Shown here: piece after piece, positions 34,681-44,193 of the stretch
Layout: each line of letters begins with the position of its first letter
Numbering within the stretch: position 1 is the stretch's first letter
Assembly (NCBI GenBank): GCA_934203105.1
Contig: CAKPYQ010000004.1
Span: 11,620 to 75,619, forward strand
DNA: 64,000 nt
DNA from: an uncultured Alphaproteobacteria bacterium
GTDB taxonomy: Bacteria > Pseudomonadota > Alphaproteobacteria > CAAHEQ01 > UBA3637
Direction: 5' to 3'
Notes under the pieces: generated by a model
Database searches by the model: none
Seen by the model: only the letters and a program-made list of their open reading frames with translations
Told to the model about the DNA's origin: nothing
Program-made: the position numbers and the translations under genes

Positions 34681-35135
34681 TGTTGCCTTATTCCCCTACA
34701 AAGCCCTAGGACAGCCAACTGCTGAAAAGTGATTTTATACCAAAATCGATGTGGTTGCCGAGATTTTTCCAAATTGATATATACTTTTGCCCGAATATAT
34801 ATACCTTGTGCAATGTGATTTTTTCGCCAGAGCCAGTTGACCGTAAGTTATTGTTTTTGAATAATTGATTATAATGGTATGACATTAACTTTCCGAATCT
34901 TGCCAAGCACTGGTTGGTTTAGAAACCCAAAAACTGATACCACAATTTGCACACACCTCTAAAAGCCTTATTTTATAAGGAGTTTAAATTTTTTATAACT
35001 TACACACATGGTGTTTGGGGCATATAAAGAGATTTTCATTTTTTTTGAAAAAAATGACTATTTTCTTGCAATTTTAGATAGAAGTCGTTAAAATATGACG
35101 GATTATAATTTTATGCTGATAAATGAGGTGTTTTC
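34681..35135. other. 455-base gap between tRNA-Pro and the type III operon
   Basis: No convincing gene. On the minus strand around 34890-34960 a short open stretch encodes CANCGISFWVSK, a C-x-x-C fragment that could be the tail of a lost gene. No integrase or copy of the tRNA 3' end is seen. AT-rich sequence upstream of 35136 may contain the operon promoter; the site GAGGTG precedes the Mod start. Confidence 0.5.
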
Positions 35136-36962
35136 ATGGCAGACGATATTCAAATTCAAAAAATGGACGGCAAGAGTTTGGATGTGGCAGAAACTGATAA
35201 GGAACGCTTAAAAGCCGTCTTTCCGCAGTGTTTTGTTGAGGGCAAACTGGATATTGATAAGCTGTTGTCGCTGTGTGGCGAATATATCGACAATGATTTT
35301 GAAAAGTATAAGTTTGAATGGAAAGGCAAATCCGAGTGTCTGCGCATTGCCGGTAAGCGTTCAACCGGAACACTCCGTCCTTGTCCGGAAGAGAGCGTGG
35401 ACTTTGATAATACCAAGAATCTGTATATAGAGGGGGATAATTTGGAAGTTTTGAAACTCCTGCAAACGGCGTATTATCGCAAAGTGAAGATGATTTACAT
35501 TGATCCGCCATATAATACCGGCAATGACTTTGTTTATGAAGATGATTTTAAAGATCCGCTGACAAAATATAAAGAAATAACCAGTCAAACCACCAAATCC
35601 AACCCCGAAACAATGGGACGTTATCACACCAACTGGCTGAACATGATGTATCCCCGCTTGCGATTGGCATCAAACTTACTCCGTGATGACGGTGTTATTT
35701 TCATGAGTATTGACGATAATGAAGTAACCAACCTCCGCCGTCTGTGCGATGAAGTGTTCGGGGAAGAAAATTTTGTTGCAGACTTTTTGTGGAAGAAAAA
35801 AAGCACAACTACAAATGTTGAAGGTGTTACTGTGAGTGCTTTGACAGAACATATTCTGTGCTATAAAAAAGCTGACAAAGGAATAAATAATCGTGTAGTA
35901 TCTAAGGAAGAACGTTCTTATCCTTTTTCTGATGAGCTTGGAAATTATAGAAAAACAATTATCGAAAAGAAAAATGAGGGTTCTTACGCAAGAAAAACAA
36001 TGGAATTTCCAATTATTGGACACAAACCTCGAGAAGGTAAAAGATGGCAGATTGGGGAAGAAAAAGCAAGAGCTTTAGAAAAATTAAACCGTTTTATTTA
36101 TGAAGATGGCATTGTAAAATTAAAAATTTATGATTTTGAAGATAAAGATACAACGTCTGCGTATCCTAATTTATTGTTTGAACATGGCTCTACTGATAGT
36201 GCAACAAAAGATTTAAAAGAACTGTTAGGAGGTAATTATTTCGATAATCCTAAACCTATCCAGTTGATTAAACAGTTGGTCGTCTATACTGATACAGATG
36301 ACAAAGACCATATAATTCTCGACTTTTTCTCAGGCTCTGCAACTACGGCTCATGCAGTTATGCAATTAAATGCCGAAGATGGTGGCAAACGTCAGTTCAT
36401 CATGGTGCAACTTCCGGAATTAACTGACGAAAAATCCGAGGCATTTAAAGCTGGGTATAAAAATATTTGCGAAATCGGTAAGGAGCGCATCCGCCGTGCC
36501 GGTGCTAAAATCAAAGAACAAAACACCAATGTGGATGTTGGCTTTAAGGTTTTGAAACTTGATACTTCAAATCTTAATAAATGGGATGATACACCGCTTG
36601 CCAGCACCGAAACCGCTGATTTATTCGCTCGTATGAACGGTATGATTGAGAGTATCAAAAAAGGTCGCTCTGAACTTGATGTCGTTTATGAAGTTATGTT
36701 GAAACTTGGTGTTCCGGTTACAGAAAAAGTTTTTGAAAAACAAGTCAACGGCCGTAAAGTTTATTCAATCGGTGATGACAGTTTGATTTTGGTTTGCTTG
36801 GATAAATCAAATGGCGGTATTACACCGGAAGATATTTCGGCTATGTGCGAACTGCCCCCCGCGAAAATCGTTGCCTCCGAAGAAGCCTTTAAGGACGATG
36901 TAGCCCTCTCAAACGCTTATTATATAAGCAAAGACAGCGGTGTGGAAATTATGTTGCTGTAG
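35136..36962 (+). CDS. mod: Type III restriction-modification methyltransferase (Mod)
   Basis: 608 residues. The amino-methyltransferase motif DPPYNTGNDF (from about 123) comes before the AdoMet motif DFFSGSATTAHAV (about 396-408), the order of the beta class typical of type III Mod. The N-terminal ~100 residues and the central variable part (about 220-330) hold target recognition. The product is N6-methyladenine protecting the site from the Res partner. It heads a four-gene operon (36972, 37709, 40865). The central part is more AT-rich than the ends, as expected for an exchanged recognition domain. Confidence 0.94.
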   Translation: MADDIQIQKMDGKSLDVAETDKERLKAVFPQCFVEGKLDIDKLLSLCGEYIDNDFEKYKFEWKGKSECLRIAGKRSTGTLRPCPEESVDFDNTKNLYIEGDNLEVLKLLQTAYYRKVKMIYIDPPYNTGNDFVYEDDFKDPLTKYKEITSQTTKSNPETMGRYHTNWLNMMYPRLRLASNLLRDDGVIFMSIDDNEVTNLRRLCDEVFGEENFVADFLWKKKSTTTNVEGVTVSALTEHILCYKKADKGINNRVVSKEERSYPFSDELGNYRKTIIEKKNEGSYARKTMEFPIIGHKPREGKRWQIGEEKARALEKLNRFIYEDGIVKLKIYDFEDKDTTSAYPNLLFEHGSTDSATKDLKELLGGNYFDNPKPIQLIKQLVVYTDTDDKDHIILDFFSGSATTAHAVMQLNAEDGGKRQFIMVQLPELTDEKSEAFKAGYKNICEIGKERIRRAGAKIKEQNTNVDVGFKVLKLDTSNLNKWDDTPLASTETADLFARMNGMIESIKKGRSELDVVYEVMLKLGVPVTEKVFEKQVNGRKVYSIGDDSLILVCLDKSNGGITPEDISAMCELPPAKIVASEEAFKDDVALSNAYYISKDSGVEIMLL

Positions 36963-36971
36963 AGGTGGATG

Positions 36972-37712
36972 ATGTGTGATTTTTATGATTTTATTGATAA
37001 AATATTGAACATTTTTTCTTCTCTGTATAAATCCAATGGATTGGAGACTTTGATTTCAACGTTTTTGGGTGCTTGCTTTGCATACCTCTTTAATTTAAAG
37101 CAACAAAAGAAAAAGGAAAAATCAGATAAGGAAGAAAAAAGGAAACAAACCGAAAATGAAAATTTTTCAAAATTGACATATTTATATGTTTATATGGATA
37201 TTATTTTATCATGTGCTATAAATACATTAAATTTTTCAAAAAAACAAATAGAAAAATATGATAAATTTTTAAGTTCAAAAGCAACACATGCGAGTGGTGA
37301 AATATTAGCCTCAGCATTGAATTCATTTCGCGGTATAAAATTTAATTATAATGATTTTTTCTTCACGGCAAAAGAAACTTCCTTTTTGGTTCAACTAGCA
37401 ACTGTGAATTATTATATTCAAACATTATTTGAAAAAATTGAATATTTTAATAAGAATATTGAAATCAATTTTCATAAAGTACCAGTGGTAACAAATGTTA
37501 ATCTGGTCAACTCCTGTAAAAAAAATATGCTTTCTATACAAAATAGTGTATATTATCTTTTATTAGCTATAGATAAAATGAAAGCGGAAATCTTAAATTT
37601 TAATCAAACATATTTGATGCGACCGTTAATCGAAAATCCCGGGAATGAAGAAATAAAAAAGATTTTACAAGAAGCTTATGATTTTTATAAATTAAATGAG
37701 GTAACTCAATGA
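36972..37712 (+). CDS. Hypothetical membrane-associated protein inside the type III operon
   Basis: About 246 residues (ATG 36969 is also in frame; AGGTGG at 36963-36968 favours 36972). One N-terminal hydrophobic segment (ETLISTFLGACFAYLFNL) is followed by a highly basic stretch (QQKKKEKSDKEEKRKQ) and a helical body. No domain is recognised. Base composition is much more AT-rich than in mod and res, so it was probably inserted into the operon. Its stop overlaps the res start (ATGA at 37709), suggesting coupled translation. It could be an abortive-infection or accessory factor; this is inference. Confidence 0.7.
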   Translation: MCDFYDFIDKILNIFSSLYKSNGLETLISTFLGACFAYLFNLKQQKKKEKSDKEEKRKQTENENFSKLTYLYVYMDIILSCAINTLNFSKKQIEKYDKFLSSKATHASGEILASALNSFRGIKFNYNDFFFTAKETSFLVQLATVNYYIQTLFEKIEYFNKNIEINFHKVPVVTNVNLVNSCKKNMLSIQNSVYYLLLAIDKMKAEILNFNQTYLMRPLIENPGNEEIKKILQEAYDFYKLNEVTQ

Positions 37713-40700
37713 AACTAAAGTTTAAAAATCAAGAGTTCCAGACTGATGCCGTGAATGCGGCTGTAGAATTGTTCAAAGGTCAAGAAAAAGCCAACATGAC
37801 CTTTTCAATCGCTGACAATTCTGCACAAGCTTCTTTCCTGCAAAATGAATTCGGTATCGGGAACAAACTGGTGTTGGATGAAGAGACAATAAACAGCAAT
37901 CTTCATGCCATCCAAAAGGCTCATTCCCTGCCACAAACTGATATTGATAGTATAAAGGCCGTGCCACTTTCAATTGAGATGGAGACCGGAACCGGTAAAA
38001 CTTTCGTTTATACCAAAACCATTTTAGAGCTTAACCACCGTTATGGCTTTACAAAATTCATTATTGTTGTTCCGAGTGTGGCAATCCGTGAGGGTGTTAA
38101 TAAATCATTCCAGGTAACTGAAGAATACTTCAAAAATCAATATGATGGTGTGCCATACCGGTACTTTATTTATAATTCAGCCAAACTGTCGGATGTTCGG
38201 GCGTTTGCGACTTCCAGTAATATCGAGATTATGATTATCAACATTGACGCTTTCAAAAAGGCCGAAAACATTATCAATCAAGAACAAGATAAACTGGGCG
38301 GCGAAACCGCTATGCGTTATATTCAGGATACAAATCCGGTTGTCATTATTGATGAACCGCAAAGCGTTGATAATACCGCTAAAGCCAAAGAAGCTATCGC
38401 GATGCTTAATCCGCTGTGTGTTTTGCGCTATTCCGCTACCCACCGCGAAAAACAAAACCTTGTTTATCGCTTAACGCCGGTTGATGCATATCAAATGGGA
38501 TTAGTAAAACAAATTTGCGTTATTTCAAATTCGGTTATCAATGATTCAAATAAACCCTATATCGCCTTAAAAGACGTTTCAAACGCCAATGGTTTTTCGG
38601 CCAAATTGGAAATTGATGTGGAAGACGATAATGCCCATATTACCCGTAAGGTAATAACAGTTAAACCGGACGATGATCTGTTTATTAAATCCGGCCATCG
38701 CAAAATTTATGAAGGCTATGTTGTTTCAGGTATTGATTGCACCAAAGGCTTTGAAGGCGTTGAGTTTGCTAATTCGGAGTATGTTGCCCTTGGAAAATCT
38801 ATCGGAAGCGTTGATGAAAAAGTATTAAAACGTGCACAAATTTATCAGACCATTAAAACACATCTTGATAAAGAATTACGCTACTTTGATATGGGGATTA
38901 AAGTGCTGTCCTTGTTCTTCATAGATGAGGTAAAAAAATACCGGACCGAGGATGGTGGCAAAGGTATTTATGCCCAAATGTTTGAAGAATGCTATAACGA
39001 GCTGATCAATAAGCCTAAATACGCCATTTTGAAAACAAAGTTTGATACAGACGTTAATAAGGCCCATAACGGTTACTTCTCTCAGGATAAAAAAGGGAAA
39101 TATAAGGATACCAAGGGCGACACGCAGGCCGATGATGACACTTATAACACGATTATGAAAGATAAAGAATGGCTGTTGTCGTTTGAATGTCCGCTCCGCT
39201 TTATCTTCTCGCACTCGGCGTTAAAAGAAGGTTGGGATAACCCAAACGTCTTTCAGGTTTGCACGTTGATTGAGCAAAAATCTCTGTTTACCTGCCGTCA
39301 GAAGATCGGTCGTGGTTTAAGACTTTGTGTAAATCAAGACGGCGAACGCGTTGAGGATAAGAACATCAATGTTCTGCACGTGATCGCCAACGAAAGTTTT
39401 GCCGAATTTGCCGATAAGCTGCAAAAAGAAATTGAAGATGAGACCGGTGTTAAATTTGGCGTATTTGAATTGGATATGCTTGTCGGATACTCTTATGATG
39501 AAGAAGTGGAAGTTGAACGTACAATCAGCGAAAGTGAAGCCACCGCTATTGTTGAAGATTTGCAAAAACATGGTTTAATTGATGATGGCGGTTATATTAA
39601 ACCAGAAGTTAAGCCAGAAGAAATTAAAATCGAAAATATCCCGATGCCTGAACCTGTAAAAACACATGTTCAAGATATGATCAAAACTTCAAAGCCAGTG
39701 TCAGTTGCCGCGCTTGCTAATACAACATATAAAGAAACTGTTGTTGAGAAAAAGACATTCTCGTATGAGGAAGCCGCCGCAATTATGGATGAGCTAAAGG
39801 ATAAAAAGGTCATTGATAGCAAGAACAAAATTAAAGACACGATGAAAGCACAGCTCGCCGCTGGTACACTTAATCTGAGTGAGAGATGGTCAAAAGCCGC
39901 ACAACGTGCAATTTTACAATCTATGAATAAGGCTGATAACAAACTCAATATCCGAGATGCTTCAAAAGATGTAACGGTAAAACTTAATAAACGCGCGCTA
40001 TTATCGCCTGAATTTATGGAACTTTGGAATAAGATAAAGCAAAAGACCACTTATCGTGTCCAGTTTGATTTGGATAAACTAATTGCCGACAGTATCAAAG
40101 ATATTCGCGAAATGCCGGAGATCACCTCGGCGCGTTTACTCAGTCAGACGGCCTCTGTTAATATTCAAAAATCCGGTGTGACGGCTCAGGCTGGTGCAAT
40201 GTTTACTCAAAACATCGAAAAGAGCTATGATATTCTGCCGGATATTTTGCGTTTAATTTCTACCAAAACATTACTGAAACGCTCTACCGTGAATAAAATC
40301 ATTCAGGAAAGTGGCCGGGCCGGAGACTTTTTGAAAAATCCGCAAGACTTTTACGAAAAGGTTTTGGAGATTATCCAGCGCAATCGTCATAAATTAGCTA
40401 TTGATGGAATTAAGTATATCAAATTGGCCGGCGAAGAATATGCCGTACAAGAGATTTTCTCAAGTGAAGAATTGATTGCAAACCTTGATCGGAATGCTGT
40501 CGCAGTTAAAAACAGCGTGTATGATTATGTTATTTATGACAGTAGCACGGTTGAAAAGCCATTCGCCGTGGCTTTGGACGAGGATCCTGACGTTAAGATA
40601 TTCTTCAAAATTCCGAGCCGATTTAAGATTGACACACCGATTGGCACTTATAATCCGGACTGGGCGGTCTATTTAGAGAAAAATGGCGAGCAGAAGCTTT

Positions 40701-40861
40701 ATTTTGTGCTTGAAACCAAAGGAACTGATTCGTTCTATGGCCTACGTCCGGAAGAGCAACAGAAGATCCATTGCGGTGCACAGCACTTTAAGGCTCTTGA
40801 TAATGTTATCTACTCCGAACAACCGGTCAGAAATTGGCAAGAATTCAAAAAGACGGTGTAG
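37709..40861 (+). CDS. res: Type III restriction enzyme Res subunit
   Basis: 1050 residues. SF2 helicase motifs: Walker A ETGTGKT (92-98), the DEAD-box variant IIDEPQ (about 212), LRYSATHRE (motif III), HSALKEGWDNPNVFQ (about 497) and motif VI QKIGRGLRL (about 530). The C-terminal nuclease has NPDWAV (about 980) and VLETKG (about 999), a PD-(D/E)xK-type site. With Mod it forms the ATP-dependent complex that cleaves DNA carrying unmodified sites. It overlaps the preceding gene by four bases and is followed three bases later by the helicase gene. Confidence 0.95.
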   Translation: MKLKFKNQEFQTDAVNAAVELFKGQEKANMTFSIADNSAQASFLQNEFGIGNKLVLDEETINSNLHAIQKAHSLPQTDIDSIKAVPLSIEMETGTGKTFVYTKTILELNHRYGFTKFIIVVPSVAIREGVNKSFQVTEEYFKNQYDGVPYRYFIYNSAKLSDVRAFATSSNIEIMIINIDAFKKAENIINQEQDKLGGETAMRYIQDTNPVVIIDEPQSVDNTAKAKEAIAMLNPLCVLRYSATHREKQNLVYRLTPVDAYQMGLVKQICVISNSVINDSNKPYIALKDVSNANGFSAKLEIDVEDDNAHITRKVITVKPDDDLFIKSGHRKIYEGYVVSGIDCTKGFEGVEFANSEYVALGKSIGSVDEKVLKRAQIYQTIKTHLDKELRYFDMGIKVLSLFFIDEVKKYRTEDGGKGIYAQMFEECYNELINKPKYAILKTKFDTDVNKAHNGYFSQDKKGKYKDTKGDTQADDDTYNTIMKDKEWLLSFECPLRFIFSHSALKEGWDNPNVFQVCTLIEQKSLFTCRQKIGRGLRLCVNQDGERVEDKNINVLHVIANESFAEFADKLQKEIEDETGVKFGVFELDMLVGYSYDEEVEVERTISESEATAIVEDLQKHGLIDDGGYIKPEVKPEEIKIENIPMPEPVKTHVQDMIKTSKPVSVAALANTTYKETVVEKKTFSYEEAAAIMDELKDKKVIDSKNKIKDTMKAQLAAGTLNLSERWSKAAQRAILQSMNKADNKLNIRDASKDVTVKLNKRALLSPEFMELWNKIKQKTTYRVQFDLDKLIADSIKDIREMPEITSARLLSQTASVNIQKSGVTAQAGAMFTQNIEKSYDILPDILRLISTKTLLKRSTVNKIIQESGRAGDFLKNPQDFYEKVLEIIQRNRHKLAIDGIKYIKLAGEEYAVQEIFSSEELIANLDRNAVAVKNSVYDYVIYDSSTVEKPFAVALDEDPDVKIFFKIPSRFKIDTPIGTYNPDWAVYLEKNGEQKLYFVLETKGTDSFYGLRPEEQQKIHCGAQHFKALDNVIYSEQPVRNWQEFKKTV

Positions 40862-40864
40862 ATT

Positions 40865-42967
40865 ATGGAAGAGCCTAAACCGTATCGATTCCCGACCGAA
40901 TTTGCCGCCATGGTTGAAGCCAGGCGATTGGCAAGTTTTCGAGATGATGATAATTTACTCGCAGTTTATGCCTCTTCTAAAATTAAAGTGTTACCTTATC
41001 AGATAGCGGCGGCACGTTTTGCCTTACGTTCCACTTTGTTAAAGGGCTGTATTCTGTGTGACGAAGGCTCTCTCGGTAAAACTTACGAAGCACTCCTTGT
41101 GCTGGCACAACGTTGGTACGAGGGTAAAAAACATATTTTGGTGGTTTTACCACAAAACTTGATGAGCCAATGGCAACAAAAACTGGATGAAGAATTTACT
41201 TTGCCGGTCATCAAATGGGCGGAATACAACAATGAAAGCAAAGGAATTTGTCTTGTTACGTATGATGATGTGGTTCGCGAGGCTGAGAAATTCAAAGCAA
41301 TTCGTTGGGATTTGGCGGTATTTGATGAGGCTGACGTATTGTTCAAACCGGATAACAAATCGGTTATAACCCTTAAAGAGGCAGTTGGCGATGCTTTCAA
41401 ACTGCTCTTAACGCCAACGCCGATCACCATAAGTATTATGGATATCTATGGTCTTATTCACTTTATTGATGAAAGTGTTTTGCCGGATCCTGACAGCTTT
41501 TATCGCCGGTATTTTAGAAAGCCCGAGAATTATCCCGAATTATCAAATTGGGTATCGCAATTTGCTTTTCGTACACTTAAAAGACGAGCAAGCCAGTATG
41601 TGAACTTTACCAAACGTCTGCCGGTTGTTCTGAACTATACGCCGAAAGATGACGAGAAAAAAATATTTGATTTAACCGAAAAATACCTAAATTTAGCTGA
41701 AAAACAGGCTTATCCGCAAATGGATAACTATCAGTTAACCTTGATGTTCTACCACATTTTGGCCTCATCACCGCAGGCTTTTGCCAATATGCTGTCGGCT
41801 CCGATTGAACGGGCTTCGTCTGATGAACGCATTATTTTGCAGACAATGCAAAAAATGGCTTTGGAAATTCCCGTTTCTGCTAAAATGGATGCGTTATTAA
41901 AGGCTCTTAAAACAACCTTTGCTCATTTAAAATCACGCAAAGAAGTGCAAAAAAACATTATTTTTGTTGATAACCTGACAACTTTATCCGTTTTATCAGA
42001 GTTATTAAAGGAACATTATTCGATTATAAAACACACAGATGATAATGCTTTGAACATTTTTAGAGAAGATAAAAATATTCAAATTCTTATCACAAACGAT
42101 GCAACTGCCAAAGGCTTAGACATAGAATACTGTCCGGTTGTCGTGAACTATGATTTACTTTATAATGCCGTTGAGATGGAACAACGAATTTGTCGTTGCC
42201 ACCGCCAAGGACAACAATCCGATGTGTTGGTTATCAATTTGCTCAGTCAGGAAAGTATGTCTGATGTGCGTATTTTGGAATTGATTAACAAACGAACTTT
42301 ACAATTTCAGGGTGTTTTCGGCATGTCGGACGATATTGTCGGCTATTTTGATGAAACTTTGGAGGCTGTTTTACAAAAACGCCGAACCTTGCCCGATATT
42401 CAAAGGGATTTTGCACAGAATTTAGAGATAAATAAAGATGCCAACGCACAAGTTGTTTCGGATGCCGAAAGTGTTTTATTTACGACATTTACAAAGGATG
42501 TGGCCGAAAAAATACAAGTTTCACCGCAGTATATTCAAGAACAAGCCGAATTTCTCAATCGGGACTTATGGGAGGTTGTGAAGTTTTATTTTGAAAAGCA
42601 TCATCCTCAATATATTATTGATGACATCAATCAAACATTAACTTTACCGGATGATTGTGAACAACCGCATATGTTCTATTCTTGGACTGGGACAAGAAAC
42701 ACACTTTATACGGGAAAACGTCAGTATGGTATGGCCAAAGATTTTAAACCTGCAAGCGGAAGAATTACCTTAACTTCTATTTTAGCCAAGGGAATTTTTA
42801 GTGAAATTGAATGTGCTACAGAGGCTGAAATAAACCTTGAAATAGGTACTGAACCTTGCCAAATTAGTATGTACAATGTTGAATTACGCCGAAAAGGAAA
42901 GTTCCTTAAATGTTATGATGTTTTAACCGGTAAGACGAGAGATGGCAAGATTTTAACACAAGAATAA
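40865..42967 (+). CDS. SNF2-like DEAD-box helicase of the type III operon (probably truncated by a stop codon)
   Basis: 700 residues up to TAA 42965-42967. SNF2-type motifs: CDEGSLGKTYEALLVLA (about 65-81; Walker A LGKT), VVLPQNLMSQW, VFDEADVLF (DExx, about 151), LTPTPITI (motif III) and QRICRCHRQGQQSDVLVINL (motif VI, about 439-458), in the RapA/SNF2 manner. It is the last gene of the type III operon, starting three bases after res. The frame stays open after the TAA for 157 codons, so the product is likely shorter than its ancestor. Helicases of this class act as translocases in several defence systems. Confidence 0.85.
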   Translation: MEEPKPYRFPTEFAAMVEARRLASFRDDDNLLAVYASSKIKVLPYQIAAARFALRSTLLKGCILCDEGSLGKTYEALLVLAQRWYEGKKHILVVLPQNLMSQWQQKLDEEFTLPVIKWAEYNNESKGICLVTYDDVVREAEKFKAIRWDLAVFDEADVLFKPDNKSVITLKEAVGDAFKLLLTPTPITISIMDIYGLIHFIDESVLPDPDSFYRRYFRKPENYPELSNWVSQFAFRTLKRRASQYVNFTKRLPVVLNYTPKDDEKKIFDLTEKYLNLAEKQAYPQMDNYQLTLMFYHILASSPQAFANMLSAPIERASSDERIILQTMQKMALEIPVSAKMDALLKALKTTFAHLKSRKEVQKNIIFVDNLTTLSVLSELLKEHYSIIKHTDDNALNIFREDKNIQILITNDATAKGLDIEYCPVVVNYDLLYNAVEMEQRICRCHRQGQQSDVLVINLLSQESMSDVRILELINKRTLQFQGVFGMSDDIVGYFDETLEAVLQKRRTLPDIQRDFAQNLEINKDANAQVVSDAESVLFTTFTKDVAEKIQVSPQYIQEQAEFLNRDLWEVVKFYFEKHHPQYIIDDINQTLTLPDDCEQPHMFYSWTGTRNTLYTGKRQYGMAKDFKPASGRITLTSILAKGIFSEIECATEAEINLEIGTEPCQISMYNVELRRKGKFLKCYDVLTGKTRDGKILTQE

Positions 42968-43441
42968 TGTGTAAAAATTCTATCACAGCCAATTAAATCT
43001 CTTGAAAATAAGGATAGAGAACGGTCTTATTGGCTTGCAAACAGTTCCTTTTCTGATAGGTTACCATTAGCTTTAGAAGATGAGTTGAAAAACAACTATA
43101 TCAAGCAACAAGAAAATTCTTTTAATGCTGATATTGATATTATTAAAATGCGTTCATCTCGTCAAAAAGCCGTATTAGAGCAAACTATTGAAACCTTACG
43201 ACAAGAAACATCAAAGATAAAAGAGAGTATCGGTAGTGCCAAAGACCGCTTAGAAGAACTTAAAATTCAAAAGCAAATCAACGAAATGGAAAAACAACTC
43301 CGCAAAAAAGAAGAAGGATTGTTTTTTGAACAAATGCGTATTGAAGCCAACGCCGAAGAACAAATAGAGCAACTCTGTGCCACCGACAACATAGAAATCA
43401 AACTGTCAAAAGTGTTTAGGATACTAATAAAAACCCGTTAA
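42968..43441 (+). pseudogene. C-terminal extension of the SNF2-like gene beyond an in-frame stop
   Basis: Directly after TAA the same frame stays open for 157 codons and then stops at 43439-43441. It reads CVKILSQPIKSLENKDRERS and continues into a long coiled coil (QKAVLEQTIETLRQETSKIK, EMEKQLRKKEEGL). Joining the parts with a sense codon (TAA for GAA is a single change) gives ILTQE-E-CVKILSQP, a natural continuation. A separate gene starting at the TTG 43085 has no ribosome site. I take it as a nonsense-mutated tail. Confidence 0.75.
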
Positions 43442-43459
43442 AGTTTTACCTTTAACGGG
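43434..43459 (-). terminator. Terminator between the type III operon and the GNAT gene
   Basis: CCCGTTAAAG (43434-43443) and CTTTAACGGG (43450-43459) form a perfect 10-base stem. On the minus strand it is followed by TTTTTATTAG, so it best serves the GNAT gene at 43476; it may also act weakly on the plus strand. Confidence 0.8.
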
Positions 43460-43475
43460 ATGATAAAATTCAGAG

Positions 43476-44039
43476 TTACTTTATTTTAGAAAAAACATTG
43501 ATATCTGTTAATTTCTGTAAACATTCACTGAAACGACCATTACGCTCAATTCCTTCCAATTGATAGCCCAAATTTTGAGCTACTTTTACAGAGTTTAAAT
43601 TATCAACATCATTTCTAATAACTAAGCGTTCTGCTCCAGAACTAAAAAGCATATTTTCTAGAGCTCGTACAGCTTCTTGCATATAACCTTTTTTACAAGC
43701 GTCTTTTTTAAGCCAATAAGCTAATTCAAATTGTTTGTCGACCGTTCGTCCTTTTTTTATTACAGCAACTCCACCTAAAAATTCTTTATCTGTTTTTTTG
43801 TAAATTGCATACTCAAAACGTTCTCCAGCTTTCCATGCACGATCTGCATCTAAAGCAAAATTATAATCATCTTCTGCCCGGCGGGTTATTTCAGGCATTG
43901 CCCAATCCATCCAAGGAAGTATATGTTCTCTATTGGCATCAACGACAGAAAACATTTTTATTGCAAATTCAAAACTCTTTTCTGGTTTTTCTAATAAAAG
44001 ACGTTCCGTTTCAAGTGATGGTAAGAAATCTATAGCCAT
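43476..44039 (-). CDS. GNAT acetyltransferase, RimJ/RimL type
   Basis: 187 residues: PSLETERLLLEKPEKSFEFA at the start, GGVAVIKKGRTVDKQFELAY with the central strand, ACKKGYMQEAVRALENMLF for the acetyl-CoA loop, and NDVDNLNSVKVAQNLGYQLE as the C-terminal family end. RimJ/RimL-like enzymes acetylate protein N-termini or small amines; the target is unknown. It lies alone and faces the type III operon. Confidence 0.85.
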   Translation of the reverse strand: MAIDFLPSLETERLLLEKPEKSFEFAIKMFSVVDANREHILPWMDWAMPEITRRAEDDYNFALDADRAWKAGERFEYAIYKKTDKEFLGGVAVIKKGRTVDKQFELAYWLKKDACKKGYMQEAVRALENMLFSSGAERLVIRNDVDNLNSVKVAQNLGYQLEGIERNGRFSECLQKLTDINVFSKIK

Positions 44040-44131
44040 AATTTTGTCCTTTCTAACAAGTTATCAGAATGACAGTTTAGCAAAGGAAAGTTTAAAAAGC
44101 AATCATTTTTTTGATAAATTATAAAAATATA

Positions 44132-44160
44132 TTGACTTTTGGTAAAAGAGTATATACACT
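44132..44160 (+). promoter_or_regulatory. Promoter for the radical SAM cluster
   Basis: TTGACT (44132-44137), 17 bases, TACACT (44155-44160), within a TATATACACT stretch. It is 33 bases before the first radical SAM start and the only candidate for the four-gene run to 49188. Confidence 0.6.
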
Positions 44161-44193
44161 AGACTAGTTTTCAACAATGTAGAAAGGATGCAT

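Noticed and set aside
34308..34772. Minus-strand open frame of 154 codons across the tRNA
   Set aside because: It is the antisense of tRNA-Pro and the DUF192 end; the DMIRTCDTLVPNQ-like product is a well-known artefact of frames over tRNA genes.
43085..43441. Separate coiled-coil gene starting at TTG 43085
   Set aside because: No ribosome site, and the same frame is open back to the helicase stop codon; better read as the lost tail.
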